Of a stretch of 64,000 bases of DNA, positions 28,231 through 36,363 are shown piece after piece. The translations under genes were made by a program, and so were the position numbers. Source of the DNA: Rhodopseudomonas faecalis (GTDB lineage: Bacteria > Pseudomonadota > Alphaproteobacteria > Rhizobiales > Xanthobacteraceae); NCBI RefSeq assembly GCF_003217325.1, contig NZ_QJTI01000015.1, forward strand, positions 26,200 through 90,199. Reading direction: 5' to 3'. The notes below the pieces were generated by a model. That model saw only the letters and a list, made by a program, of their open reading frames with translations. It made no database searches and was not told the DNA's origin. How positions within the stretch are numbered: the stretch's first letter is position 1; each line of letters begins with the position of its first letter.

Positions 28231-29538
28231 TTACGCCGCGACCGCCAGCCGTCCCGCCGCCAAACCGCGTTCCAGATCGGCGATGATGTCGTCGATATGC
28301 TCAAGGCCGATCGACAGCCGCACATAGCCTTCCGACACGCCGGTCGCGAGCTGTTCCTCGGTGGAGAGCTGCGAGTGGGTGGTGCTGGCCGGGTGGATCG
28401 CCAGACTGCGCGCATCGCCGATATTGGCGACGTGATACAGCAGTTTCAGCGCGTCGATGAACTTGCGGCCGGCTTCCTTGCCGCCGGCGAGTTCAAAGCC
28501 GACCAGACCGCCGAACTTGCCGTTCAGATATTTGTCGGCGCGCTCGCGGGCGACGCCGCTCTGCTTGGAGGGATGGATCACCTTGGTGACTTCGGGCCGC
28601 GATGCCAGGAAGTCGGCGACCGCTTGGGCGTTCTGCACATGGCGCTCGATGCGCAGCGGAAGCGTCTCGATGCCTTGCAGGATCTGGAAGGCGTTGAACG
28701 GCGACAGCGCCGAACCGAGATCGCGCAGCAGCGTGGTGCGCGCCTTGATGATGTAGGCGACCGGGCCGATCGGTTTCACCGCCTCAACCCACACCGCGCC
28801 GTGATAACTCGGATCGGGAGTGTTGAGCGCCGGCTGGCGCTGCGGGAACTGCTCCCAGGGGAAGTTGCCGCCGTCCACGATCACGCCGCCGATCGAGGTG
28901 CCGTGGCCCCCGAGATATTTGGTCGCCGAGTAAACAACGATCGCGGCACCATGCTCGAGCGGCTTCACCAGCAGCGGCGCGGCGGTGTTGTCGACGATCA
29001 GCGGAATGCCGTGCTTGCGGCCGATGGCGGCGACCTCCGCGATCGGAAACACCGCCAGCTTCGGATTCGGCAGCGTCTCGGCATAATAAGCGCGGGTGCG
29101 CTCGTCAGTGGCGCGCTCGAACGCCTCCGGATCGGACGGATCGACAAAGCGCACTTCGATGCCCTGATCCTTCAGCGTGTTGGCGAACAGATTCCAGGTG
29201 CCGCCATACAAGTCGGTCGAGCTGACGATGTTGTCGCCAGCGCGCGCCAGATTCTGGATCGAGAACGCCGAAGCCGCCTGACCGGAGGCCACCGCCAGCG
29301 CCGCGACGCCGCCTTCCAGCGCGGCGACGCGCTGTTCCAGCACGTCGGTGGTCGGGTTGCCGAGCCGCGTATAGATGTTGCCGAGTTCCTTGAGCGCGAA
29401 CAGGTTGGCGGCGTGGTCAGTGTCGCGGAACTGGTACGAGGTGGTCTGGAACAGCGGCACCGCCACCGAGCCAGTGGCCGGGTCGGCGCGCCAGCCGGCA
29501 TGCAGCGCGAGGGTTTCGGGGTGAAGTTTGTCGGTCAT
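28231..29538 (-). CDS. metY: O-acetylhomoserine sulfhydrylase (PLP-dependent)
   Basis: The 435-residue enzyme makes homocysteine from O-acetylhomoserine and sulfide (direct sulfhydrylation in methionine synthesis). It belongs to the Cys/Met-metabolism PLP family: the PLP lysine lies in YSATKYLGGHG, with LGNPTTDVLEQRVAALEGG, GGTWNLF and HPASTTHSQL as further signatures. The length and the long insertion FPWEQFPQRQPALNTPDPSYHG fit MetY better than MetZ (O-succinyl type), though substrate choice is inferred. The start is ATG 29538, preceded by GTCAAAGGATGCGCC. Three GAGAA-N6-TTCTC-like palindromes lie 100-190 nt upstream. Confidence 0.88.
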   Translation of the reverse strand: MTDKLHPETLALHAGWRADPATGSVAVPLFQTTSYQFRDTDHAANLFALKELGNIYTRLGNPTTDVLEQRVAALEGGVAALAVASGQAASAFSIQNLARAGDNIVSSTDLYGGTWNLFANTLKDQGIEVRFVDPSDPEAFERATDERTRAYYAETLPNPKLAVFPIAEVAAIGRKHGIPLIVDNTAAPLLVKPLEHGAAIVVYSATKYLGGHGTSIGGVIVDGGNFPWEQFPQRQPALNTPDPSYHGAVWVEAVKPIGPVAYIIKARTTLLRDLGSALSPFNAFQILQGIETLPLRIERHVQNAQAVADFLASRPEVTKVIHPSKQSGVARERADKYLNGKFGGLVGFELAGGKEAGRKFIDALKLLYHVANIGDARSLAIHPASTTHSQLSTEEQLATGVSEGYVRLSIGLEHIDDIIADLERGLAAGRLAVAA

Positions 29539-29640
29539 GGCGCATCCTTTGACGTTGAGGCGAGGGCGCCGCTCGCGGCTGCGATCGGGCGCCTGATGGA
29601 CGCATCACGTCGGGATGGAGGGGGCAAGTCAATCAGCTCA

Positions 29641-29729
29641 GAGAAAAAACAATCTCCTTCATCCGGTGAAACGGGTTTGGAGAAGGTCGTTTCTCATCGT
29701 TCAGCTGCAGAAGGAGAAAATTGTTTCTC
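29641..29729 (-). promoter_or_regulatory. Three 17-nt palindromic elements upstream of metY
   Basis: GAGAAAAAACAATCTCC (29641-29657), GGAGAAGGTCGTTTCTC (29679-29695) and GGAGAAAATTGTTTCTC (29713-29729) each approximate GAGAA-N6-TTCTC, the first in inverted order. Centres are spaced about 38 and 34 nt. They look like multiple operators for one dimeric regulator acting on metY. Confidence 0.45.
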
Positions 29730-29762
29730 GTTCCGGCCATTCTGGCGCGCTGAGTCGGCCAA

Positions 29763-29788
29763 TAAAAAGGCCGCCTTTGCAGGCGGCC
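29763..29788 (-). terminator. Rho-independent terminator of fixK
   Basis: GGCCGCC and GGCGGCC form a GC stem with a 6-nt loop, followed on the minus strand by TTTTTATT. It lies about 70 nt after the fixK stop. Confidence 0.85.
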
Positions 29789-29858
29789 AAGTCTAGGGAG
29801 GAAACGCCCAAGGAGGGCACGATAGCGAGGTCGCCATCGTTACGGTTGAGCAGCGTGC

Positions 29859-30548
29859 TCAAGCGTCCATGTTGTGCAGGTGCTGGCGGTTGCGCAGCGA
29901 GATCTGGCGCGCGCCCGAGAAGCCAAGAACGCCCTGGCTGTGGAGCTGCGACAGTGCACGGGAAACGGTTTCGAGGGTCAGGCCGAGATAGTCGCCGATG
30001 TCGCGGCGGCACATCGGCAGCGCCAGCAGGCCGGCAACAGCGAGGCGGCGGTCCATCTCCAAAAGGAAGTTGGCGACGCGCTCCATGGCGTTCTTACGGC
30101 CGAGCAGCAGCATATGGTCTTCGGCGTGGCGCAGCTCGCCGGCGGTCATCGCCCACAGGCTGCGGGCGACGTTGACGTCGGTGGCGGCTGCCTGTTCGAC
30201 GCTGCGGCGCTTCAGCAGGCGCACGGTGGTGTCGACGATCGCTTCGGCGGTGAGGCGGTGCACCGGGCCCGATTCCAGGCCGAACACATCGCCGGGCAGG
30301 TAGAAGGCGCCGATCTGGCGGCGGCCGTCAGACAGCAGCTTGTAGTTGCGCACCGCGCCGGTCACGACCTGATAGACGTATTCGGCGGGCTCGTCCTCGC
30401 CGTAAATCTCTTCTTCCTTCTTGTAGCAAAATTCGGAGGCGACCAGGCCGGCATGCACCATGACCATCGAGAACTGGTCGGACGCGGAGGACGCGCTGTT
30501 GCCCGGCTTGACGGGAGTGACCGAAGTTCTGACTGCCTGGTTGAGCAT
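29859..30548 (-). CDS. fixK: FixK (FixK2-type) CRP/FNR-family regulator
   Basis: FixK activates microaerobic genes from TTGA-N6-TCAA boxes; its own gene is switched on by phosphorylated FixJ. The 229-residue protein has a cyclic-nucleotide-like beta-roll (about residues 45-125), a dimerisation helix and a C-terminal helix-turn-helix (RRDIGDYLGLTLETVSRALSQL). It lacks the FNR cysteine cluster. Cys180 in LPMCRRDIG sits where I remember the redox-sensitive Cys183 of Bradyrhizobium FixK2. AGGAG precedes the ATG well. A FixJ-like site lies about 95 nt upstream, and fixJ and fixL lie on its promoter side in the same direction. Confidence 0.93.
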   Translation of the reverse strand: MLNQAVRTSVTPVKPGNSASSASDQFSMVMVHAGLVASEFCYKKEEEIYGEDEPAEYVYQVVTGAVRNYKLLSDGRRQIGAFYLPGDVFGLESGPVHRLTAEAIVDTTVRLLKRRSVEQAAATDVNVARSLWAMTAGELRHAEDHMLLLGRKNAMERVANFLLEMDRRLAVAGLLALPMCRRDIGDYLGLTLETVSRALSQLHSQGVLGFSGARQISLRNRQHLHNMDA

Positions 30549-30639
30549 ACGCCGTCTCCTATTCGGAAGCTGATGGCCGGCGTTCTAGCCAACTTTACCG
30601 CTGGCAGACCATTTCGATCGTTATCTTAAGGGTGTCCCC

Positions 30640-30653
30640 CTACGTAGTTTTCC
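30640..30653 (+). promoter_or_regulatory. Candidate FixJ-binding site upstream of fixK
   Basis: CTACGTAGTTTTCC resembles the FixJ-binding element of rhizobial fixK promoters (of the GTAAGTAGTTTCCC kind). It lies 92-105 nt upstream of the fixK ATG and reads in the opposite direction to the gene. Confidence 0.5.
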
Positions 30654-30682
30654 GGAGGGATTTAGCGTGCGCAAGCAGCGTG

Positions 30683-31099
30683 TTAACGCAAGCTTTCCTG
30701 CATCGCGAACGGGGCGAGCGGGCCATTGCCCTCGCGGATCGCACCCCAGATATGCCCGACCAGCGTGTCCTCAAGGTTCGGCTTGGTGGCGAGGTGGTGC
30801 ACGCCAAACGCCGCGGCCCGTTCCGAAATGGTCTCGTCCGGATAGCCGGTGATCATCACGATCGGGGTCTGCACGTGCCGCTCGCGCAGCCGCTTGGTGA
30901 GGTCGATGCCGTTCATGGTCGGCATCTTGTAATCGATCACAATGCAATCGATGTGGTTTTCGGCGACCGCTTCCAGCAGCGCTGCGCCGTTACGGAACGT
31001 ACGTACTTGGAACCCGTCCGTTTCCAGAAGGAAACGTAGCGAACCGAGTACGCCGTAATCGTCGTCGACGACGTAAACAACCGCGGGCGGTGCTAGCAT
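30683..31099 (-). CDS. Single-domain response regulator between fixJ and fixK
   Basis: The 138-residue protein is a receiver domain alone: acidic pocket Asp12-14, phospho-acceptor Asp56 (CIVIDYKMP), switch Thr in MITGYP and Lys in ATKPN. There is no output domain, so it probably acts by protein contact or as a phosphate sink for a kinase such as FixL. The ATG at 31099 is preferred over an in-frame TTG at 31123. A perfect FixK box (31169-31182), centred about 76 nt upstream and overlapping the fixJ stop, suggests FixK activates it. A comparable gene between fixJ and fixK2 exists in Bradyrhizobium, as far as I remember. Confidence 0.85.
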   Translation of the reverse strand: MLAPPAVVYVVDDDYGVLGSLRFLLETDGFQVRTFRNGAALLEAVAENHIDCIVIDYKMPTMNGIDLTKRLRERHVQTPIVMITGYPDETISERAAAFGVHHLATKPNLEDTLVGHIWGAIREGNGPLAPFAMQESLR

Positions 31100-31168
31100 C
31101 TTAAATCCCACACGTGCCAGCAAGTGAACGATGCAGATTTGAAATAAGATGCTTTTCCGGGTTGCAGC

Positions 31169-31182
31169 TTGATCTAACTCAA
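31169..31182 (-). promoter_or_regulatory. FixK box upstream of the single-domain response regulator
   Basis: TTGA-TCTAAC-TCAA, perfect palindromic half-sites. Centred 76 nt before the ATG 31099 and overlapping the last codons of fixJ. Activation at -41.5 would give a leader of about 35 nt. Confidence 0.75.
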
Positions 31183-31796
31183 TCCTTTAACGCCCCGCCG
31201 CGCATCGCCAGGCGAACAAGCTCGGACAGGCTGCCGGCCTGCATCTTGGTCATCACATTGGCGCGATAAACTTCGATGGTGCGTGGGCTGATATCGAATT
31301 CACGCGCGATCACCTTGTTGGACAGGCCGGCCACCAGACCGTCCATCACCTGCCGTTCGCGCGGACTAAGCGTTTGAATCCGGGCGGCGATATCGAGCGC
31401 GATCGCCTCGTTGCGGGCGCCTTCGCTGGCCTGCTGCAATGCGGCATCGATCATCGAAATCAGACGATCGTCATCGAACGGTTTTTCGATGAAATCGATG
31501 GCGCCAAGCTTCATCGCTTCGACCGCCAGCGGCACGTCGCCATGGCCGGTCATCATCACCACCGGCAGCCGGGCGCGCTCGCTCTTGAGCTGCTTGAGCA
31601 GGTCCATGCCGTCCATGCCCGGCATGCGCACGTCGGACACAATGCAGCCGAACGGCAAATTGGGCATCGAATCGAGGAAGGTCAGCGCCGATTCGTAGAG
31701 GGTCACGGCGTAATCGGCCGAATCCAGCAGGAACTCGAGCGAGTCGCGCATCGCCGGATCGTCGTCGATGACGTAGACGTGTCCCTTATGTGGCAT
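31179..31796 (-). CDS. fixJ: Nitrogen-fixation/microaerobic response regulator FixJ
   Basis: FixJ is phosphorylated by FixL under low oxygen and activates fixK. The 205-residue protein has a receiver domain (about 1-120) with Asp55 (IVSDVRMPGMDG) as acceptor, Thr in MMTGHGD and Lys in EKPF, a linker, and a LuxR-type DNA-binding domain (TLSPRERQVMDGLVAGLSNKVIA...) from about residue 140. The ATG at 31796 overlaps the end of fixL by 11 nt, so the two are translationally coupled. Identity is firm. Confidence 0.95.
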   Translation of the reverse strand: MPHKGHVYVIDDDPAMRDSLEFLLDSADYAVTLYESALTFLDSMPNLPFGCIVSDVRMPGMDGMDLLKQLKSERARLPVVMMTGHGDVPLAVEAMKLGAIDFIEKPFDDDRLISMIDAALQQASEGARNEAIALDIAARIQTLSPRERQVMDGLVAGLSNKVIAREFDISPRTIEVYRANVMTKMQAGSLSELVRLAMRGGALKD

Positions 31797-33429
31797 CGGC
31801 CAAGTCCTCTTGCGACGCAGCCGGCAGCGTGAAGCGGAAGGTGGCGCCCCCCCAAGGGTTGTTCTCCGCCCACATCCGGCCGCCATGGGCCTCAATGATC
31901 GAGCGGCTTATCGACAATCCGACACCCATTCCGGTCTCTTTGGTGGTGAAGAAGGTCTGAAACAAATTGGATTGCACATCGTCCTGGAATCCGGTGCCGG
32001 TATCGGAAACCGACACCTCGATCATGTGATCGGCCGCCCGCGCATTGGCAGCGATCAGCTCCTTCTTCTCCGAATTGGCCATCGCTTCAAGCGCGTTGCG
32101 AAACAAATTGACGAGAACCTGCTGAATCTGCACGCGATCGACCAGCACCAGGTCGTGTCGCGCGTTGAGATTGAACCTTAGTTGCACGCCTTGCTCGCGC
32201 GCGCCGCTCAGCCCGAGCGCGCCGGCTTCCTCGATCAGCTTGGCCAGGCTCTCGACCTGCTTCTCGGTTTCGCCGCGCGCCACGAAATCGCGCAGCCGCC
32301 GGATGATCTGACCGGCGCGCAGCGCCTGTTCGGCGGCGCGGTCCATGGCGCTTTCGATCTTGGCGCGATTGGAATCGTCGATCGCGCTCAGTAGCCGCCG
32401 CGATCCCTTGATGTAATTGCTGATCGCCGACAGCGGCTGGTTCAGCTCGTGGGCGAGGGCGGACGCCATCTCGCCCATGGCGCTGAGCCGCGAGACATGC
32501 ACCAGCTCGGATTGCAGCTCGTGCAACCGGGCCTGGGTCTGCTGATATTCGGTCAGGTCGCGCACGAAGCCGGTGAAATAGCGCTCGCCGCCGGATTGCA
32601 TCTCGCCGATCGTCAGATGAATCGGGAACGTGCTGCCGTCGCGGCGCCGCCCGGTGACGATCCGGCCGATGCCGATGATGTGCCGCTCGCCGGACTTGCT
32701 GTAGCGCTGCAGATGGTTGTCGTGGCGCGAGCGGTCCGGCCCCGCCATCAGCTCGCTGACATTGCGCCCGATCGCCTCGCCCTCGCTGTAGCCGAACAGC
32801 CGTTCCGCCGCGCTGCTGAAAAAACGCATGATGCCGCGGCTGTCGATCACGATCATCGCGTCCGGCACCGTCTCCAGGATCGACCGCAGATGGGTCTCCT
32901 GGGTGCGCAGCGCCTGTTCGAGCCTTTTCTGGTCGTCGATGTCCTGCACGATGCCGGCGAGACAAAGCGGCGTGCCCGGCATAGCCGGCACCACGCTGCC
33001 GCGCAGCCGCACCCAATGGCTGCCGCCGGGTGCGCGCTCGGTCTGGTATTCGACATTGAAAGCCGCGCCGGTTTCGATCGAATGGCGCAGCGCCGATTGC
33101 ACGGTGGCGCGGTCGTCCGCCGGCAGCAGCGCCAAAAATCGTTCCAGGCTGATCGGCGGGCTGTGGGCCGCGCCCAGCACCGCAGAGTTGGTCACAGCGC
33201 GATCATCGACCGTGCAGTCCGAGCTGGTGGCGGCAAGGGGGGCGGCGTCCGGTGCGGTGGCGGCGTCAAGGCCGGTCAAGCCGAGGAGGTGTTGCGCCGA
33301 TGGCGACAGCACCAGATCATGGCTGGTGAGATTTAGCTCCCAGACCCCGACTCCGGCCCCCTCGATGCCCGCCTGAAGGCGCTCGTGGAGACAGCGATCA
33401 TCGATGTCCGATCGATCAATAACCGTCAC
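31786..33429 (-). CDS. fixL: Oxygen-sensing histidine kinase FixL
   Basis: FixL is a heme-PAS kinase inhibited by bound oxygen. The 547-residue protein has an N-terminal PAS domain (about 15-165), a heme PAS domain (about 180-300), the HisKA box with His327 (ALAHELNQP), and a C-terminal ATPase domain (N box NLFRNALEAM, G boxes DTGTGF and GMGVGLSISRSI). By alignment to Bradyrhizobium FixL, heme ligand His200 corresponds to His236 (SRHD), Arg206 to Arg242, His214 to His250 and Arg220, which contacts O2, to Arg256; all are conserved. No TM helix is seen, so it is soluble. The start is GTG 33429. Confidence 0.95.
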   Translation of the reverse strand: MTVIDRSDIDDRCLHERLQAGIEGAGVGVWELNLTSHDLVLSPSAQHLLGLTGLDAATAPDAAPLAATSSDCTVDDRAVTNSAVLGAAHSPPISLERFLALLPADDRATVQSALRHSIETGAAFNVEYQTERAPGGSHWVRLRGSVVPAMPGTPLCLAGIVQDIDDQKRLEQALRTQETHLRSILETVPDAMIVIDSRGIMRFFSSAAERLFGYSEGEAIGRNVSELMAGPDRSRHDNHLQRYSKSGERHIIGIGRIVTGRRRDGSTFPIHLTIGEMQSGGERYFTGFVRDLTEYQQTQARLHELQSELVHVSRLSAMGEMASALAHELNQPLSAISNYIKGSRRLLSAIDDSNRAKIESAMDRAAEQALRAGQIIRRLRDFVARGETEKQVESLAKLIEEAGALGLSGAREQGVQLRFNLNARHDLVLVDRVQIQQVLVNLFRNALEAMANSEKKELIAANARAADHMIEVSVSDTGTGFQDDVQSNLFQTFFTTKETGMGVGLSISRSIIEAHGGRMWAENNPWGGATFRFTLPAASQEDLADAT

Positions 33430-33574
33430 GCTCCCGCCTTCAGCCGTTGATTAGCTATTTCATAACACAACAGCATTCTCATTCGCAACACGGCCGGCGG
33501 GTGCGGCCATGGCGGTCAATGGGCAGAAAGACGCCTGCTGCGTCGCGGTGACGACCCAGTCAGCGCTTAGTGTT

Positions 33575-34303
33575 TCAGGCCGACTTGAGCGTGTGCTCGT
33601 CTTCCGGCGAGTTCAGATAGAAGCCGGACATGGTGTCGACCCAGCACAGATGATCGTGAACCTCCTTGACTCCACAAACATTCTCGGCCGCGACGATCGA
33701 GGCCCGGCGCGAGCGTTCCTCGGTGATGACGCCGCTGAGATGGACCGCGCCGTTACGCACCAGCACGCTGAGCCCAAACGGCCGCCAATCATTGTTGTCG
33801 ATCGCGGCGATCACTTTGGCGCGAATAACGTCGTCGCAAGTGCCTTCGGCCGGCGCCTCGCGCGCCAGAGTGGCGACCGCCTGCAGCAGATTCTTGCGGG
33901 TGACGATGCCGATCATCCGGCCGTCCTGCATCACCGGCAGGCGTTTGATCTGATATTTTTCCATGGCGCGGACGATGTCGGCAACCGTGGCGTCGGCCCG
34001 CACCGTGTAGGGATGCCGGGTCATGATCTCACCGACCTTGCGGCCATGCTCATGCACGAAATCGGCGGCGGTCTGGCCGGGGCCGAGCAGCAGCTTCAGC
34101 CAGCGGCCGCGCTTGCGTTCGGTGCCGATTTCCACGCGGCGCAGGAAGTCGCCTTCCGAAATCACACCGATCAGTTCGCCGTCATGATCGATCACCGGCA
34201 GGCCGCTGACATGGTGCGTCAGCATGATCGTGGCGGCGTCGACGATCGACGCCTCCGGTCCGATCGTGACGACGTCCCGGGTCATGATCTGATGCGCTCG
34301 CAT
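33575..34303 (-). CDS. CBS-CBS-BON domain protein
   Basis: The 242-residue protein has two CBS domains (about 1-60 and 88-145: HHVSGLPVIDHDGELIGVISEGDFL and YQIKRLPVMQDGRMIGIVTRKNLL), a joining segment, and a C-terminal BON domain (about 160-225: VLVRNGAVHLSGVITEE). CBS pairs bind adenine nucleotides and sense energy charge; BON domains bind phospholipids or membranes. No enzymatic domain is attached. A perfect FixK box about 75 nt upstream indicates low-oxygen expression. Such genes cluster with universal stress proteins in Bradyrhizobiaceae. Partner unknown. Confidence 0.88.
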   Translation of the reverse strand: MRAHQIMTRDVVTIGPEASIVDAATIMLTHHVSGLPVIDHDGELIGVISEGDFLRRVEIGTERKRGRWLKLLLGPGQTAADFVHEHGRKVGEIMTRHPYTVRADATVADIVRAMEKYQIKRLPVMQDGRMIGIVTRKNLLQAVATLAREAPAEGTCDDVIRAKVIAAIDNNDWRPFGLSVLVRNGAVHLSGVITEERSRRASIVAAENVCGVKEVHDHLCWVDTMSGFYLNSPEDEHTLKSA

Positions 34304-34371
34304 GGATTGCTCCCCGTTATGGCTTCGTTGTCGGCGCTTGAGTAGCCTAGGCGCGCTGCCCGCAAGCTCGA

Positions 34372-34385
34372 TTGACCCACGTCAA
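34372..34385 (-). promoter_or_regulatory. FixK box upstream of the CBS-BON gene
   Basis: TTGA-CCCACG-TCAA, perfect half-sites, centred 75 nt before the ATG at 34303. Activation at -41.5 would put the transcript start near 34337, leaving a 34-nt leader. Confidence 0.75.
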
Positions 34386-34458
34386 CGGCGCGGTCGATCT
34401 GAACTACCTGTGAACGGCAGTGGTCTTGCTTGCGTCGCCCGATCGGCCAAGGGCAAAG

Positions 34459-34482
34459 GCTGCGGCGCCATCAGCGCCGCAG
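34459..34482 (-). terminator. Hairpin past the first universal stress gene
   Basis: CTGCGGCGC pairs with GCGCCGCAG across a 6-nt loop, about 50 nt beyond the stop at 34534. The following minus-strand sequence is only weakly T-rich, so termination is tentative. Confidence 0.4.
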
Positions 34483-34533
34483 CGGTCGTAGGGCGAAGCG
34501 CGGTGCCGGCGCAGCCGCGCGGCGCGGCCAGTG

Positions 34534-35367
34534 TCAATGCGCCATCAGCGTCGGCACCGTCAGCGACTTGAACATGCCGCGCGTCACGCCGCCGAGGATG
34601 AATTCGCGCAGCCGCGAATGGCCATAGCCGCCCATCACCATCAGATCGGCGCAGCTATCGGCCGCCAGCGACAGTAGCGCGCTGTGAATCTTGCCGCTGT
34701 CGCAATTGAACTTGTTGGTGGTGGCGCTGAGTTTGTGACGCGAAAGATGCGCGACCAGCGCGTCGCAACTGGTGTCGCCCGCGACGTCCGGGTCCTCATT
34801 GATGGTGACGATCTCGATGGTCTTGGCGCGCTTTAGCCACGGCATGGCATCGTGCACTGCACGCGCCGCCGGACGGCTGCCATCCCAGCAGATCAGCACC
34901 CGGTTGGGCTGTAGCGGCCCGGCATGGATATAGGGCACCAGCAGCATCGGCCGCCCGGAGTTGAACAGCACCGCTTCCGCCAGCCCATCATGATTGCAAG
35001 GATGCGCCGGATCGGGCTGCGCCACGATATTGAGATCGTACATCCGCCCGATCAGCGACAAGGTCTCATTGGCCAGCGCCGGGCTGTCGGCGATGGTGCG
35101 GCCGTCATGCGGCAGGCCGGCGGCGCCGACCGTGGCCTTGAACTGGTCGAGCCGCTGCGTCGCCTTGTCGAGATTGGTGTTGTACTGGCTGGCGTCGGCA
35201 TAATAGGCAGCGGAAGCGCCGACCACGATCGCCGGATTGATCGGCTGATAGGCGCAGGCGATCGCCTCGAGATGCGCTCCGAACAGCTTGGCGACAGAAA
35301 CCGCACAATCGATCACCGGCTCCGCCGGCCGCTCGACCGGCAGGTGAACCAAGATATCGTTCAGCAT
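34534..35367 (-). CDS. Tandem universal stress protein (UspA family)
   Basis: The 277-residue protein has two Usp folds (about 1-145 and 150-277). The C-terminal half keeps the nucleotide-binding pattern G-x2-G-x9-G-T (MGGYGHSRLREFILGGVT). The N-terminal half lacks it, which is usual in tandem Usp proteins. Such proteins support survival under stress and starvation; the exact reaction is unknown. It is divergent from a second Usp gene at 35532, with an imperfect FixK box (35441-35454) between them, suggesting shared low-oxygen control. Confidence 0.88.
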   Translation of the reverse strand: MLNDILVHLPVERPAEPVIDCAVSVAKLFGAHLEAIACAYQPINPAIVVGASAAYYADASQYNTNLDKATQRLDQFKATVGAAGLPHDGRTIADSPALANETLSLIGRMYDLNIVAQPDPAHPCNHDGLAEAVLFNSGRPMLLVPYIHAGPLQPNRVLICWDGSRPAARAVHDAMPWLKRAKTIEIVTINEDPDVAGDTSCDALVAHLSRHKLSATTNKFNCDSGKIHSALLSLAADSCADLMVMGGYGHSRLREFILGGVTRGMFKSLTVPTLMAH

Positions 35368-35440
35368 GGCGGCGCTCTTTCGTTGCTACCCATCCCAATG
35401 CAGCTATCATTTCATTATATCGCTGCCATCAGATTGTGGT

Positions 35441-35454
35441 TTGATCTATCTCAT
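35441..35454. promoter_or_regulatory. Imperfect FixK-like box between divergent usp genes
   Basis: TTGA-TCTATC-TCAT differs from the consensus only in the last base. It is centred 80 nt from the minus-strand usp ATG and 84 nt from the plus-strand usp ATG. Confidence 0.45.
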
Positions 35455-35531
35455 CCTGTGTGCTGCCCTGCAGGATGCAATCAGCACAGGCCGCAAGCTT
35501 CTATGCGACCTGACGCCGCGCAGAGGGAACG

Positions 35532-36356
35532 ATGACATATCGCACAGTGATGGTGAGTCTGGCGGTAGACCAGGACAACACCCGGCTGCTCGAAGTCGCC
35601 GCTCAGGTAGCAAAGCACTTTGCCGCCGATGTCATTGGCGTTGCCGCGGCCGATGACAGCCCGCCTTTGTATTATGCCTCCGGTGCGCAGGCCGAAAAGC
35701 TGGAAGCGCTCAGTTCGGACGCGCTGCAAAGCAAGGTCGATGCTTTGCAGCACGAGTTTCGGAGCGCGCTCCAGGGGCATGGCGCCGCGCTGCATTGGCG
35801 CGCGGCGCAGGACGTGCCGGCGCGCTTCATGGCAGCCCAGGCGCGCGCGGTCGATCTGGTGGTCAGTGGCGGTGGCGGCACCATGAGCGATCCGTTCACC
35901 GTGCCCGATCCGGCCGATCTGGTGATGCAGCTCGGCCGGCCGCTGCTGGTGGTGCCGGCCAACACCGGCACCATTGATCTCGGCCATGTGCTGATCGCCT
36001 GGAAGGACAATCCGGAGGCGCGCCGCGCGGTGGTCGCGGCGCTGCCGCTGCTCAAGCAGGCTGCGCAGGTCCTGGTGGTCGGCATTGTCGAGGATGATGT
36101 CAGCCGCGATCAAGCCCAGGCCGGCGTCGCCGATGTCGTGGCCTGGCTTGGCCGCCATGAAGTGGCCGCCACCGGGCTGGTTCCCGACGAGGCCGGCAAT
36201 GTCGCATTGCAGCTCGATCGGCTGGCTACCGCGAGCGAGGCCGGCGTGATCGTCGCCGGCGCCTATGGTCATTCGCGCTTCAGGGAATGGATTTTGGGCG
36301 GCGTGACGCAATATCTGGTGACGCAGACCGGCCGCTGCGCCTTGCTGTCGCATTGA
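35532..36356 (+). CDS. Tandem universal stress protein (UspA family), phaC-linked
   Basis: The 274-residue protein has two Usp domains, with the nucleotide-binding motif AGAYGHSRFREWILGGVT near the C-terminus. It starts with MTYRTVMVSLAVDQDN after AGAGGGAACG. Its stop is 7 nt before the PHA synthase start, so the two are one transcript. The pairing of a stress protein with a PHA synthase suggests joint use when oxygen or another nutrient limits growth. The possible FixK box at 35441-35454 lies upstream. Confidence 0.88.
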   Translation: MTYRTVMVSLAVDQDNTRLLEVAAQVAKHFAADVIGVAAADDSPPLYYASGAQAEKLEALSSDALQSKVDALQHEFRSALQGHGAALHWRAAQDVPARFMAAQARAVDLVVSGGGGTMSDPFTVPDPADLVMQLGRPLLVVPANTGTIDLGHVLIAWKDNPEARRAVVAALPLLKQAAQVLVVGIVEDDVSRDQAQAGVADVVAWLGRHEVAATGLVPDEAGNVALQLDRLATASEAGVIVAGAYGHSRFREWILGGVTQYLVTQTGRCALLSH

Positions 36357-36363
36357 GCCGGCC

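Larger units (their letters stand above)
29539..29858. other. Upstream region of metY and end of the fixK transcript
   Basis: The 320-nt spacer has no gene. It contains three related palindromes (29641-29657, 29679-29695, 29713-29729) and the fixK terminator (29763-29788). I looked for a SAM-II riboswitch in the metY leader and did not find its conserved core. Confidence 0.6.

Noticed and set aside
29539..29640. SAM-II riboswitch in the metY leader
   Set aside because: The conserved core expected for SAM-II elements is not present in the 100 nt before metY.
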